Source: UBA5239 sp040391785
GTDB lineage: Bacteria; Verrucomicrobiota; Lentisphaeria; Victivallales; Victivallaceae
DNA: 64,000 nucleotides
Reading direction: 5' to 3'
Assembly: GCA_040391785.1 (NCBI GenBank)
Contig: JBEBXH010000011.1
Span: 1 to 64,000 of the forward strand
Shown here: positions 1 to 8,557 of the stretch, piece after piece
Layout of the letters: the number at the start of each line of letters is the position of its first letter
Position numbering within the stretch: the stretch's first letter is position 1
Notes under the pieces: model-generated
What the model saw: the letters and a program-made list of their open reading frames with translations, nothing else
What the model was told of the DNA's origin: nothing
Databases searched by the model: none
Position numbers and translations under genes: made by a program

Positions 1-575
1 CATAATTCCCGACCACGATGCTGTTCAAAATATTGACCGTGCCGCCGCCGTAAATTCCGCCACCGTTGGAAGCCGAATTGCCGGAAATGGTGGAATTCAC
101 CACCGTGACCACGCCTAAGCCGAAAACCCCGCCGCCGCTGCCGTTCCCAGCCGAATTGCCGGAGATGGTGGAATTCTCCACCGTGATCGCGCCATTGCCG
201 AAAATCCCGCCGCCGTTGTAGCCGGTTGCCGAATTGCCGCTGATCGTCGAGTTTTCCACCGTGATCGTACTGTTGATATAGCCGAAAATCCCGCCGCCGT
301 TGGAGCCAGCCGAATTGCCGCTGATGGTGGAATTGTTCACCGTGACCGTGCCCACACCGTAAATCCCGCCGCCGTTCGTATTGCCGCCGGTTACCGAATT
401 ATTAGTGATTTCCGAATAATTCACATTGATTGTGCCGCTGCCGTAAATCCCGCCGCCATTCAGATTATCACCAGTCAGTGAATTATTGGTGATTACCGAA
501 TGGTTCACATTGATCGTGCCGTTGCTGAAAATCCCGCCGCCGACGGTTGCCTTGCCGTTTTGGACGGTGACATAG
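1..575 (-). repeat. Tandem beta-helix repeat units within the DUF4347 gene
   Basis: About seven imperfect 66-84 bp units encode GGGI[FY]GxGxVTVxNSTISGNSA-type turns. Three more units lie at about 1330-1560. The units share near-identical stretches such as ATTTTCGGC and AATTCCACC, so they could undergo slippage or assembly collapse. They are coding repeats, not a CRISPR. Confidence 0.8.
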
Positions 576-2773
576 TTCAATGTCAATCCGGAGTCGCTGC
601 CCGCATTGATTACGCCGCCGTAGCTGTTGACCGTGCCGTTGCCGGTCAGGATCAGTTTCTCCAGCGTGACCGTGAGATTGTTATTGATATAGAAGACGCG
701 CTTGTTCTCGACGGCGGTGATCGAGGTCAGGGCCCTGCCGCTTGCATCGGCCGTACCCATGATGACGATGCTGCCGCTCACGCCCAGCTCCGCGGTCAAC
801 TGAATCTCCACGCCGAAGACATGGAGCCCGTTCTGATAAGCACTGCTGCCGTTCGCCAGCGCATGATCCAGCGTGAAATAATAAGTGGTGTAGCTGTCAA
901 AATACACGTCGCTGGGGCCGGACCAGGCGATGACGCGGGTAGCCGCCTCCTGAAGCGCGCCGATGCTGAGCGAAGTGGGATTACGCCCGTAGCCCAGCTG
1001 GTCGGTAATGATCGCGACGGAAGTGCCGCTGGCCGGCGTCATGCCGTTCACCTTGTACCAATCGCCGGAAGCATTGTCACGGTAAACATAATCCCCGGCA
1101 TCATCCACCCCGGTGATCACACCCTTGGTCGCCGCATCGCTGCCGCTTTTGACCATATACAAACCGTTGGCGTCCGGCCCCTCGAGGATATCCTCTGCCG
1201 TGACGTAGGTGGTGATATTGCGGGGCCCGGTGGCCGGCTTGTTCGCGCTGTAAATCGAATACGCCGCATTGAACGCACCATCCGCACTGATATTTTCATT
1301 GGTGCCCGCCGTATTGCCCAGCACAATGCTGTTCAGCACCGTGAGTGTGCCGGAACCGCAAATTCCACCGCCGAAGTTGGCCGCAGAATTGCCGCTGATG
1401 GTCGAATTACTCACATTGATCGTGCTGCCCACATCGCCGAAAATTCCACCGCCTCTGTAGACCGCAGAATTGCCGCTGATCGTCGAATTATTCACATTGA
1501 TTGTACTGCCTATATAGACATAAATTCCGCCGCCATCGTTCGCCACGCCGTTCCGGACAGTGACATTGTCGAGGGTCAGTACCGCATTCGAATCAACGAT
1601 GATCACGCCGCCGCCGGCGAATGCAATCGTATTGCTGCCGGTCAGAATCAGGTTATCCAGTGTGACCGTGTAACCACTTTCGATGGTAAAAATGCGGTCG
1701 GCTACGGAAATAGCAATTTCAGTGGCGGCAAAGCCGTCGGCATTGACATTGCCGGAGATGGTGAGATCTTTATCAATGACGATCTTACTGAAGAGATTGA
1801 TCTTCGTTACACTGGTGCTGAAAGTGATTTCATCACCGGAGGAGGCGTCGCTCACGGCCTGGCGGAGCGAGCCCGCGCCGGAATTGGCATCCACGGTCAC
1901 CTGAATGTTGTTCAACCGGTATTCGTAGGCGTCCACACTGATCGAGGTCGTTTCGATGAGGCCGTGGCTGTATTCGAGCGTCCAGTCGCCGGAAATGCCG
2001 GTGGTATTGGTGCTGGCGGCCACGTCCGCGCCGGAGGCGTCCGCGATCTGCGCGATGAAGTCGCGTCCGGCCTCGTTTTCGGCGAGGTTGCAGCCATAAA
2101 GCAGGATGTCGCCGTTTTCGCTCACGTGTTCGCCCACGGCGGCCCACTCGGCGGCGTCGAAGTTTTCGCCGTCGAACACTTCGCCGTTGAGCACGAAATA
2201 CCCGGCGTTGCCGTGCGAAACGATGTGGATGGAGTCATATTGAGTATCGGCGGAATCGAGGTAATCGAGGATCTGCTGCATGGCGTCGGAACCGGCTTCC
2301 AGGCGGAGAACTTCCTGGTTCGGCGCGAGCGTGTCGATAATGCTATCGGCATCCATCACGGAGGAGTTGATGATGACGAGTTCCTTGCCGGTGGAAACCG
2401 TTTCGCCGTTATTGTTCAGCGTGAGGTGCAGCAAATCGCCCTCGGGCAGCTGCGGGGTAAAAATATCAGAGATCAGCGCATCGACCTCGGGATCGAGCCC
2501 GGCGTCAACGCCGGGGATGTCGGACAAGTCGGACCAATCGGACAGGTCGGACGGGTCCGGCAGATAGGCCTGATCCGCATCGGCTTGAGCTGCGGGATTC
2601 TCTGGCGGGGCGTTCTTGATGGCGTTCTGTTCTTCCTGAGCCTGACGGTCGGCCTCATTCATATTGGCATTCGGATCGTTGTTTTCCATCGCCTCGACCA
2701 TCTCCACCGCCGCTGCAGCTTCGAACAACACCCGGTCTTCCAACCGATAAAATTCCATCGACTTCGAACTCAT
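1..2773 (-). CDS. DUF4347-domain surface protein with pectin-lyase-like repeats, 3' end outside window
   Basis: The minus strand is open from an ATG at 2773 (GGAGG five bases upstream) to the window edge, giving 924 visible codons. Residues 7-18 read EFYRLEDRVLFE followed by an alanine run, a variant of the LEPR-XLL N-terminal motif of large PVC surface proteins. An acidic linker with SDL-type triplets follows near residues 70-85, then a DUF4347 domain at about 120-270 (VSHGNAG near 184; YGCNLAENEAG). From about 290 onward come G-G-G-I-[FY] ... N-S-T-I-S-G-N-S repeats typical of pectin-lyase-like beta-helices. Probably an exported or cell-surface adhesin-like protein. No classical signal peptide is visible; the LEPR-like start may replace it. 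The C-terminus and any anchor lie outside. The function is unknown beyond the domain family. Confidence 0.85.
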   Translation of the reverse strand, partial: MSSKSMEFYRLEDRVLFEAAAAVEMVEAMENNDPNANMNEADRQAQEEQNAIKNAPPENPAAQADADQAYLPDPSDLSDWSDLSDIPGVDAGLDPEVDALISDIFTPQLPEGDLLHLTLNNNGETVSTGKELVIINSSVMDADSIIDTLAPNQEVLRLEAGSDAMQQILDYLDSADTQYDSIHIVSHGNAGYFVLNGEVFDGENFDAAEWAAVGEHVSENGDILLYGCNLAENEAGRDFIAQIADASGADVAASTNTTGISGDWTLEYSHGLIETTSISVDAYEYRLNNIQVTVDANSGAGSLRQAVSDASSGDEITFSTSVTKINLFSKIVIDKDLTISGNVNADGFAATEIAISVADRIFTIESGYTVTLDNLILTGSNTIAFAGGGVIIVDSNAVLTLDNVTVRNGVANDGGGIYVYIGSTINVNNSTISGNSAVYRGGGIFGDVGSTINVSNSTISGNSAANFGGGICGSGTLTVLNSIVLGNTAGTNENISADGAFNAAYSIYSANKPATGPRNITTYVTAEDILEGPDANGLYMVKSGSDAATKGVITGVDDAGDYVYRDNASGDWYKVNGMTPASGTSVAIITDQLGYGRNPTSLSIGALQEAATRVIAWSGPSDVYFDSYTTYYFTLDHALANGSSAYQNGLHVFGVEIQLTAELGVSGSIVIMGTADASGRALTSITAVENKRVFYINNNLTVTLEKLILTGNGTVNSYGGVINAGSDSGLTLNYVTVQNGKATVGGGIFSNGTINVNHSVITNNSLTGDNLNGGGIYGSGTINVNYSEITNNSVTGGNTNGGGIYGVGTVTVNNSTISGNSAGSNGGGIFGYINSTITVENSTISGNSATGYNGGGIFGNGAITVENSTISGNSAGNGSGGGVFGLGVVTVVNSTISGNSASNGGGIYGGGTVNILNSIVVGNY
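2519..2563 (-). repeat. 9-bp tandem repeat (GTCGGACAA-type), coding SDL triplets
   Basis: Five successive 9-bp units (GTCGGACAA, GTCGGACCA, ATCGGACAG, GTCGGACGG, GTCCGGCAG on the plus strand). Read on the minus strand in frame they encode an S-D-L/W rich linker just before the DUF4347 domain. The same 9-bp unit recurs in non-coding DNA at 29774-29809. Confidence 0.75.
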
Positions 2774-3173
2774 ACACGCCTCCGAGATATTATATATTAT
2801 TTTATTAATAAAAAATCATCAATGCCTGAAATAGGAAAAGCCTTATCCCGCAAAACAGGATAGGCTTCCTCGAAAATTTGTCAATATTTGAACGGTTTTT
2901 CAGCTGCAATAACGTTTGCACCTTTAATACCTTTTGATAATTATTACATCAAACCGATATAAGATAATATAATAGACTTAATAACGGATTGCAACATATG
3001 GTTTTACATTATTTTTAAAAAATCTGAACATAAATTTTTGCAATATTCATAAAATACCAAGTTATTAAATAATTACGGATTTTTCCTATACATTATGAAT
3101 AAGATAAGGTATAACGTAATGATTGCATATGCACACAAGCAGTGAGCATACGTTTCAAAAAGTTATGGGATGG
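2774..3173. other. AT-rich intergenic region with leader hairpin
   Basis: About 400 bp without a gene, much richer in A and T than its surroundings. On the minus strand a TTGACA (2879-2884) stands upstream of the DUF4347 gene, but no convincing -10 is seen. An imperfect hairpin at 2833-2870 (AGGAAAAGCCTTATCC against GGATAGGCTTCCT) lies in the likely leader and has no T-run, so it is not a simple terminator. Nothing else is recognisable. Confidence 0.45.
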
Positions 3174-3223
3174 TCATAAAAAAACATGGGCAGGTACAAA
3201 ATAAATCGTACCTGCCCATGTTT
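3174..3223 (-). terminator. Rho-independent terminator of the CBM9 glycosidase unit
   Basis: A perfect 16-bp stem (3182-3197 with 3208-3223) and a 10-base loop. On the minus strand it is followed by a run of seven T. It begins 15 bases after the stop codon at 3238 and ends the regulator-LamG-glycosidase unit. Confidence 0.9.
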
Positions 3224-3237
3224 AATTTGCCGAAGAA

Positions 3238-6141
3238 TTACTCCAACACGCCCCAACCGAATTCATCCGGATTTTTGGAGCGGCCGATGCCGCCCATCCA
3301 TTCCATCCAGCGGACGCGTCCCTTTCCATCGTTTTCGTTGATCAGGAAGGCAAAGCGGAAGAGCGTTCCGGACTTATCGCCGATCCCCAGATTCTTCAAC
3401 GGAATCGCCGCTTCATAATGCGTCACATCGTTCTCCCGTTTTACCGTCACCGGAACGTTCCATTCGCCGCGCAACTTTTCAACAGGCGAAATATGTGCAT
3501 ACACCGCGCCTTTTCCGTCCTTGCCGGAGATCGTCAACTCGGTGAAATTACCATCGAGCGAGGAGAATCCGATCTGCACGCTGTCGTCGCGCCATCCTTC
3601 GACGGGAGCACTGTTCATCACATGCTTATCGTCCGTGACGCGGATATCGAGCTTGAGGATTCCGTCTTGATGCGTCATCGCGAAATCACAGGAGAGGTCT
3701 TTCGGCCCCATCCAGCGCGGAATATTCGGGTCAAAACTCATTTCGTGAACGGTGTCGAGGGTATCCACCGCGATCCGCGCCCGGGGCGTCTGGCCGGAAG
3801 CGACCGGATATGATACATTGACCGTGAGCGGAACCGTCAGTTCAAGGTTCTCCGAACCCGATTTGATCGTAACTTTCTGCTGTACTGAAAATGCTCCGTT
3901 CGGCGTCTTTTCGGGAACCGGGAGCGTCAGCGTCAACTCGGAAGTTTCGCCCGCTTTCAACGTTTTCCGTACAGTTCCGGTTTCAGCCTCCGCGGCTGCC
4001 GGAAATGGATTCTTCACGGACAGCACAATTTCCGCAGCCGCGCCGGCGCTGCCGCCGACCGTGCCTTTCTGTGCAGCGAGTGCGACCCCGTACTTAAATG
4101 CCCCCGCGGGGAAAGAGACATACATCGCTTCATCCACCGTCAGGGACGCATAACCGTACTTCACCTCAGCTTCAATCGCCTTGCCGAAAAGATCGACTGC
4201 GGAAATTTCGCCGTTTCCTTTCAAGGGCAGAATCTCCCGGGTACCGGCGATGCGCGGCCAGAGAGCCAATATTTCCCGCTTGCCGTCAGTCGAAAGAAAG
4301 CGGTAAATGTCAAGTCCTCCGGTATTCGCCAGCAGCTCGCCGCGCCGGGTATCGCTCAACTGCCGGATCAGTTCATTGTAGGCGATCAACGCCGGTTTCG
4401 GGCGGTTGTCACTATTAACAAGCCCGAATGAATCGTCCGCTTCCGCGTCCATATCCCAGAAATCCTGAAGCGTAAACCAGGTATAGAACTCCGTATTGCG
4501 GCTCTTGGCGTAAACGATTTTCCGCACCAGCGTACCGGCATGGCGGCGAATGGTGTCCACGGTATAACCGCTGCGGTCCCCGGTTTCGGTATTGCAGACC
4601 GGAAGATCGACACCGGCTTCTTTCATCCACGCTTCGACCATCTCCTGCCGCTCCCGGTAGTTCATCAGGCTGCCATGAGCATGGAAACAGGCAATATCAT
4701 AAAGCCCTTTTCCTTTGATATACACATCGCGGGAGAAATTTTTCTTTTCGCGGGGATGAAGAATCGTCAGTCCGCCGGTGGTGATTTTAATTTCAGGGGC
4801 AGTCGCATTTCTCGACTCGTTGACCACTTTCAGCGCCGCCAGGTATTCATCCAGCGTGCCATTGTAAAATTCAAGGTCCGGTTCATTCCAGAACTCGAAA
4901 TAACGGACTGATTTGAATGGTTTGATGCATGCGAACACATTGTCCATGTGCTTGCGGAATTCAGCTAATTTTGTGGGAGCTCCGCGATGTTTCGGCTTTT
5001 CCTGGGTGTAACCGGGAATGCCTTCATTATAGGAGAAGCAAGTCAAAATGCCGACATCTTCATTCGCCTTCAAGTATTTCTGCACCCCGGGGAAATTCGT
5101 GGCGCTGCCGATATCAACCCGTGCGCCGGTAATGCCGAACCGCTCGATGTCGAAACCAATCAGTTTTTTCCATTCCCCATGAAGCGCGTTTTCCGCATCG
5201 CAATTCCAGATATCCGTATCCTGAATGCCGAACCACATCGGCGCATTGTTTTTCCGTCCATTATTGGGGCGGAAAACCGCAATCCAGTCGGTATAGCTGT
5301 TTTTTATTTTGCCGGAAGTGAACTCGCAGACCGCGTGGTAACTACCGATTTCCAACGCCGGAAGGTCAAATTCAACGGTGCGCAAACCGAAAGCATCCAT
5401 CCCGACCGGAGAATTCGCCTCAAACCGGCAATGGTTGCGGTTGTCGAAAAGCTTGTAGTTGAATATGCCTTTCAGCGGCTGCTCCGACGCACTGCGGAGC
5501 CGGTAAGCCGCTTTGCCCGCCCTGCCCGGTTCCATCGCCAGCGATGCCAAAACCGGGCGGATCGACACCTTGCGCTGACGGCTGACGCCGCCGCTGAGCG
5601 CAATATCATCGATCAGGATGTAGTTGGCTCCGGAAACCCCGGTCGCCTCGAAATGTATCTTGTACAGTTTGAAAGGCGGCGTGAATTCCGCGCCTTTCTT
5701 GCCGACTTCGGAACGGTAACGCTTCCATTCACCGCCATTCAAAACCACCGGCTCGGTGGTGAATCGCTTGTTATTCGTATCTTCCAGTGAAAAATAAAGC
5801 TTGCAGTCGATTCCGCGCGGATTCGCTTCAAACTCCACCGCTTCGGCGAAAACCTCCGGCTGATAGACCTTGAAACGTTGAAAATCCAGTTGCCCGGTCT
5901 GCGCGGCATCGGCAAAATCGAACTGCAGTTTGCCGGCAAAACCGTCATCGCGCGAAGCATCGGGAGCCGCCCCCAGAACCAGATTGGCGCCGAACCACTT
6001 ACCGGGCGTGATATTTCGAACCGCCCAGGTGCGCCAGGTACCAACATCCGAAAAATCTTCGATGATCAATCGGTCGGCGGCATTCGTGACAGAAAAAACG
6101 CCGCAGGCGATGGCGGCAAGGGCCCAAATACGCTTCTTCAT
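3238..6141 (-). CDS. Secreted clan GH-A glycoside hydrolase (GH39/GH51-like) with C-terminal CBM9-like domain
   Basis: 967 residues. The start at 6141 is preferred over longer forms because it gives a signal peptide (MKKRIWALAAIACGVFSVTNA) and overlaps the upstream stop by one base (TAATG). Residues 20-190 look like a beta-sandwich binding module. A TIM-barrel region follows with FEFWNEPD (acid/base Glu near 415) and VCNTETGD (probable nucleophile Glu near 517), about 100 residues apart as in clan GH-A. After a beta-rich linker domain, the last 190 residues (HQDGILKLDIRVTDD, GWRDDSVQIGF) resemble CBM9. The protein probably cleaves plant or host polysaccharide in the periplasm or outside the cell. 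Substrate and exact family cannot be fixed from sequence alone. Confidence 0.8.
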   Translation of the reverse strand: MKKRIWALAAIACGVFSVTNAADRLIIEDFSDVGTWRTWAVRNITPGKWFGANLVLGAAPDASRDDGFAGKLQFDFADAAQTGQLDFQRFKVYQPEVFAEAVEFEANPRGIDCKLYFSLEDTNNKRFTTEPVVLNGGEWKRYRSEVGKKGAEFTPPFKLYKIHFEATGVSGANYILIDDIALSGGVSRQRKVSIRPVLASLAMEPGRAGKAAYRLRSASEQPLKGIFNYKLFDNRNHCRFEANSPVGMDAFGLRTVEFDLPALEIGSYHAVCEFTSGKIKNSYTDWIAVFRPNNGRKNNAPMWFGIQDTDIWNCDAENALHGEWKKLIGFDIERFGITGARVDIGSATNFPGVQKYLKANEDVGILTCFSYNEGIPGYTQEKPKHRGAPTKLAEFRKHMDNVFACIKPFKSVRYFEFWNEPDLEFYNGTLDEYLAALKVVNESRNATAPEIKITTGGLTILHPREKKNFSRDVYIKGKGLYDIACFHAHGSLMNYRERQEMVEAWMKEAGVDLPVCNTETGDRSGYTVDTIRRHAGTLVRKIVYAKSRNTEFYTWFTLQDFWDMDAEADDSFGLVNSDNRPKPALIAYNELIRQLSDTRRGELLANTGGLDIYRFLSTDGKREILALWPRIAGTREILPLKGNGEISAVDLFGKAIEAEVKYGYASLTVDEAMYVSFPAGAFKYGVALAAQKGTVGGSAGAAAEIVLSVKNPFPAAAEAETGTVRKTLKAGETSELTLTLPVPEKTPNGAFSVQQKVTIKSGSENLELTVPLTVNVSYPVASGQTPRARIAVDTLDTVHEMSFDPNIPRWMGPKDLSCDFAMTHQDGILKLDIRVTDDKHVMNSAPVEGWRDDSVQIGFSSLDGNFTELTISGKDGKGAVYAHISPVEKLRGEWNVPVTVKRENDVTHYEAAIPLKNLGIGDKSGTLFRFAFLINENDGKGRVRWMEWMGGIGRSKNPDEFGWGVLE

Positions 6142-6866
6142 TATTTCGCCACCGGTTCGATTTCCGCGATCCATTCGGCGGAAAGCGGCGTACTGTAAAC
6201 GCGAAGTTCATCGATCTGTATCTTTTGGGCGTTGCTCGCCTTGAGGCGCCCGACCATCAGGCTCTGGAAGTCATCAAGTTTGTTCATGGGGGTATTGCGC
6301 TCGGCAGCTTTTCCGTCCACGTGCAAATAAATCTTTTTTGTTTTGCCGTTGAAAACCAGCGCCACCTCGGAATAATCGTCTTTCTTGACCGCCAGGTGCC
6401 CGGAACTCATCCCGCCCTCGAGTTTCTCCGGTCCCTTGGCGCGCATGGCCAATCCCTTGGGCGTGTAGATGGCACTGAAAACCAATTCGCGCCAATCGCC
6501 GGGTTTTATTGAGTTCATCAACCCGAAATTGAACGCGAGCTCCGGGTTATCCAGGTACTTGATCCGGCAGTAAATCGTACAGCCTTCGCCGAGTTTCGCG
6601 AAAGTCTCCGACTTGGAGTTAACCGCTTCCGCGACCAGAGACACCGCCCCTCCCAGCGTGACCGAGCCATCTTCATTCAGCGAAAATGAACCGTCGCTGC
6701 CGTGGACTCCTTTCTTGAGTTCAACCCCGCCGACGTCATCGACAAAAGCCGCCTTCTCGCTCGAAGTATTGTTAAAGGTCCAGCGAGCAACCATGTTCGT
6801 GGTAAAGTCCGCCTGTACGGAACAGATTCCCAAACAAACGATCCCCAGTGTCAATAAACGATTCAT
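6141..6866 (-). CDS. Secreted LamG/concanavalin A-like domain protein
   Basis: 241 residues with a signal peptide (MNRLLTLGIVCLGICSVQA). The rest fits one LamG_3-type jelly roll: MVARWTFNN near the start, an IYCRIKYLD strand, and the closing IDELRVYSTPLS motif. It probably binds glycans. It is coupled to the glycosidase behind it by a 1-base stop/start overlap, so the pair is probably made in fixed ratio. A catalytic role is not indicated. Confidence 0.75.
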   Translation of the reverse strand: MNRLLTLGIVCLGICSVQADFTTNMVARWTFNNTSSEKAAFVDDVGGVELKKGVHGSDGSFSLNEDGSVTLGGAVSLVAEAVNSKSETFAKLGEGCTIYCRIKYLDNPELAFNFGLMNSIKPGDWRELVFSAIYTPKGLAMRAKGPEKLEGGMSSGHLAVKKDDYSEVALVFNGKTKKIYLHVDGKAAERNTPMNKLDDFQSLMVGRLKASNAQKIQIDELRVYSTPLSAEWIAEIEPVAK

Positions 6867-6951
6867 TTTATTCTCCTTGTATTATTTTATACGCGATCAC
6901 GACCAGAAACTCTATCAGTGTGAAACTTTTCCTTTTCATACGTTTCGATTA

Positions 6952-7986
6952 TTATTTCAGTTTTAAGGATTCGCCCCAGATAATTTTGTATTTATCGCTT
7001 CGGAAAAGGAGACGGTCGTCCGGTTCATTTCCCGGTAAGTATTGACGAATAAGTTCATCGACCAACGGTTCGGCCTGGCTGGACGTATCCACCGTGGCCA
7101 AAGCCGGAGTCATAATCCCGGCAAACGCCTGATGGCCGAATGAAAAAACGGAAACGTCTTTTCCAACCTGAATCCCCCGCTCGTAACAGGCACGGTACAA
7201 CCCCATCGCCAAAGCCGGAGTCATACAGAAGAACGCATCCGGAAGCGCCCTGTGTCCAAGCAGTTCCGTACAATAATGATACCCCACGATCTCCGAATGC
7301 TCGAAGGGCTTGATCAGCGGATTGAACAGTTCGCCCTGCATGTCATGCTCGTCCAGAAACTGCCGCCATACGACGGCCCGCAAATCCACATCCGTATTGT
7401 ATTTCTCTCCGGTGCCGATAATGTCAATGCTGCGGCAGCCGTGATCGTAGAGTTTCTGCATAATGGTGCGTATCGCCTCGGGCGACGCTCCAAGCAGCGA
7501 ACGGATTCCCAGATCGGTTTTGTCGTGAAAAAGAACAATCGCTTTTTTTTCCAATTTCTGGAGCCGCTTGAGGATGTCGGTATTCTTCCTGCCGGGAGGC
7601 AGATTGGCAAAAACGACATCAAAATCATAACTGAGTGCTTCCGCAATAGCCGGATCCGTTTCACTGCCATAAGTAACAAAATGGACATACCCGCCATATT
7701 TATTGGTCACGTCCCGAATGATCCGGTGCCATTCGGTAAACACCCAGAACGGCGTAATCATGCAGACCTGCGGCCGCTTGGCCGCCTTTCGCTCGATCAC
7801 AAATTTGCGGCTCGACTCCGCGATTAACCCGGAATCCTTCAATTCCTTGACCGCCTTGCGGGCTGTCAGGTAACTGACGCCGATATTTTCGGCCAATTGC
7901 CGCAGCGGCGGTAATTTTCCGCCGGGGTATTCACCGTTACTGACCCGTTGCGACAGTAATTCGACCATTTGTTGATATTTCAGCAT
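6952..7986 (-). CDS. GntR-type winged-helix regulator with LacI-like effector domain
   Basis: 344 residues. The N-terminal 70 residues form a GntR winged helix (GGKLPPLRQLAENIGVSYLTARKAVKELKDSGLI). Residues 80-340 resemble the periplasmic-binding-protein-like sensor of LacI/GalR proteins. It is the first gene of a unit with the LamG protein (85 bases downstream) and the CBM9 glycosidase, so it probably senses a sugar from their substrate. A consensus promoter overlapped by a palindrome lies directly upstream, which suggests autoregulation. Confidence 0.85.
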   Translation of the reverse strand: MLKYQQMVELLSQRVSNGEYPGGKLPPLRQLAENIGVSYLTARKAVKELKDSGLIAESSRKFVIERKAAKRPQVCMITPFWVFTEWHRIIRDVTNKYGGYVHFVTYGSETDPAIAEALSYDFDVVFANLPPGRKNTDILKRLQKLEKKAIVLFHDKTDLGIRSLLGASPEAIRTIMQKLYDHGCRSIDIIGTGEKYNTDVDLRAVVWRQFLDEHDMQGELFNPLIKPFEHSEIVGYHYCTELLGHRALPDAFFCMTPALAMGLYRACYERGIQVGKDVSVFSFGHQAFAGIMTPALATVDTSSQAEPLVDELIRQYLPGNEPDDRLLFRSDKYKIIWGESLKLK

Positions 7987-8021
7987 TGCATTCCCAGATT
8001 AATTAAAAATATACCGGTTTG

Positions 8022-8055
8022 AGTATATTATACTTGAATAGACAGACTTTGTCAA
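8022..8055 (-). promoter_or_regulatory. Consensus sigma70-type promoter with overlapping operator palindrome
   Basis: On the minus strand TTGACA (8055-8050), a 17-base spacer and TATAAT (8032-8027) match the consensus exactly, about 40 bases before the regulator's ATG. The perfect palindrome AGTATATTATACT (8022-8034) covers the -10 box and is the likely binding site of the GntR-type regulator. Confidence 0.8.
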
Positions 8056-8130
8056 GAGCTGAATGCCATTTTCTGAAAACTTTTCAATAGATTTCAGCAA
8101 TGCTGCTATAACGCATTGAGAATAAAAATT

Positions 8131-8512
8131 CTATAAGCGGATTTTGAAATCCGGGCGCGTCAACAGATTCTGGCGGAACTCGGAAGGGGTACAGGCATGG
8201 AGCCGCCGGAACTGTCGCGCGAAGTAGCCCGCGTCCGGATAGCCGCACAGAAAAGCGATTTCCGCAATATCATAATAAGGCTGCTGCAGCAACTGCTGCG
8301 CCTGCGCCATCCGGTAGTTCTGGAGGTAGCGAAATACACTGATCTTCTGTTCGCGGCGGAAAATCATGCGCAGGTAACTCGCACTGACACCCGCTTCCCG
8401 CGCCAGTCAGCTCCGGATGCAGCGCTGACCCGGCTGGTTCAGGACTGGATGGCCACCGCCTGTCACCTGCCTCCGGTCGCGGAAGGACGCCGCTCCAAAC
8501 GCAGCAATTCAT
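8131..8512 (-). pseudogene. AraC-family regulator remnant (C-terminal DNA-binding domain only)
   Basis: The minus strand encodes a nearly complete AraC double helix-turn-helix: LAREAGVSASYLRMIFRRE, then YYDIAEIAFLCGYPDAGYF and FRRLHACTPSEFR. A TGA sits directly before LAREAG, and upstream homologous-looking pieces (LPNELLRLERR, ALHPEL) lie in other frames with further stops. No N-terminal ligand domain fits before the esterase gene. A short in-frame ATG (8367) could still give a 78-residue protein lacking the first helix. It is best read as a decaying gene that once controlled a neighbour. Confidence 0.75.
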
Positions 8513-8557
8513 TCGGGAGATTTCCGTTGAGGAACGGAACTAAATTATGACCATATC

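Noticed and set aside
1..575. Regular repeats resembling a CRISPR array
   Set aside because: The repeats are contiguous coding units without unique spacers and keep a reading frame with beta-helix motifs.
500..2863. 787-residue plus-strand reading frame
   Set aside because: It is antisense to the DUF4347 gene, whose minus-strand frame shows clear domains and repeats. The plus frame has low-complexity His/Asp/Ala/Gly-rich sequence typical of a shadow.
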